Shown in pieces: positions 63,768 through 64,000 of a stretch of 64,000 bases of DNA. Both the position numbers and the translations under genes were made by a program. This stretch comes from Candidatus Methanoperedens sp. (GTDB lineage Archaea; Halobacteriota; Methanosarcinia; Methanosarcinales; Methanoperedenaceae): the NCBI GenBank assembly GCA_027460525.1, contig JAPZAS010000017.1:1-64000 (forward strand), read 5' to 3'. The notes below the pieces were generated by a model. It was not told the DNA's origin, did no database searches, and saw only the letters and a list, made by a program, of their open reading frames with translations. Within the stretch, counting starts at the first letter, position 1, and the number at the start of each line of letters is the position of its first letter.

Positions 63768-64000
63768 ATGTATAAAAAGTATAACAATTTATTGCGGTCT
63801 GTTTTAACATTTTTGGTTTTATTTCCGATTTTAATGATAGTAATGTCGATACCTGCTCAGGCTCCTGGTCAAGGTATAAAACTGAACATAGATCCACATG
63901 ATACCTTCGTTAATTCTTCGAAGGATGAATATCATGCTACCATGAATACAGAAAGCGCCCCTCATGGCGGATTTTTTTTCCTGAATCTAACAATTCCAAA
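63768..64000 (+). CDS. Secreted protein, N-terminal part (runs off the window)
   Basis: From ATG 63768, behind AAGGGA, 77 codons are visible. A signal peptide (LRSVLTFLVLFPILMIVMS) ends near PAQA, and the mature part begins PGQGIKLNIDPHDTFVNSSK. The family cannot be told from this piece; it is probably a surface or extracellular protein. Confidence 0.65.
   Translation, partial: MYKKYNNLLRSVLTFLVLFPILMIVMSIPAQAPGQGIKLNIDPHDTFVNSSKDEYHATMNTESAPHGGFFFLNLTIP

Overview
The window reads as chromosome of a methanogen-lineage archaeon, most likely a Methanosarcinales relative such as the ANME-2d group ('Ca. Methanoperedens'). The evidence is archaeal: TATA boxes, a homodimer-type Dph2, a Methanosarcina-type S-layer protein with a tandem duplicated domain, PGF-pre-PGF and PGF-CTERM surface-protein signals, an archaeal dihydropteroate-synthase-like protein, and a futalosine-pathway menaquinone gene (mqnC). 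The species-level placement is inference.

Layout. 1-0.2 kb: end of an IS630-type transposase. 0.3-2.4 kb: a TctA-like permease divergent from hemD. 2.4-6.2 kb: a pstSCAB phosphate operon whose ATPase carries a C-terminal TusA-like domain. 6.5-9.7 kb: a YeiH-type exporter and small unknown genes. The pstS, YeiH and 9.1-kb promoters share an upstream element at a nearly constant distance from their TATA boxes. 10.0-10.8 kb: very small genes and a gene remnant. 10.9-18.2 kb: S-layer protein, MarC, the DHPS-like protein, MqnC, Dph2 and an S4/FtsJ methyltransferase.

18.3-36.2 kb is a cell-surface region. It holds three paralogous secreted proteins with different C-terminal ends, a large PGF-pre-PGF protein, an ABC ATPase/FtsX-type permease pair, a broken DUF1616 gene, a MoxR/DUF58/DUF4350/DUF4129 operon and a second FtsX-type permease without an ATPase.

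36.8-61.1 kb is a polysaccharide/envelope island. It has a double-domain GT2, a deacetylase after a toxin-antitoxin pair, then an AT-rich run of collinear genes: FemAB-like transferases, methyltransferase, DUF354, a CapK-like ligase, CapA, four GT4 enzymes, a polytopic GT-C-like protein, a second deacetylase and GNATs. A flippase, a zinc-ribbon methyltransferase and two UDP-GlcNAc 2-epimerases lie on the opposite strand. The mixture suggests a glycan decorated with acyl or aminoacyl groups and exported by the flippase (inference). The island carries recombination scars: two GT4 remnants, a partial deacetylase copy and a WecB-WecC chimera.

59.4-63.4 kb is a nest of repeated wecB promoters and 5' ends. 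Two BrnT/CopG-like toxin-antitoxin modules are wedged between the copies, and a hairpin-rich repeat recurs there and at 34.5 kb. The window ends inside a secreted-protein gene. No rRNA, tRNA or CRISPR array was recognised.
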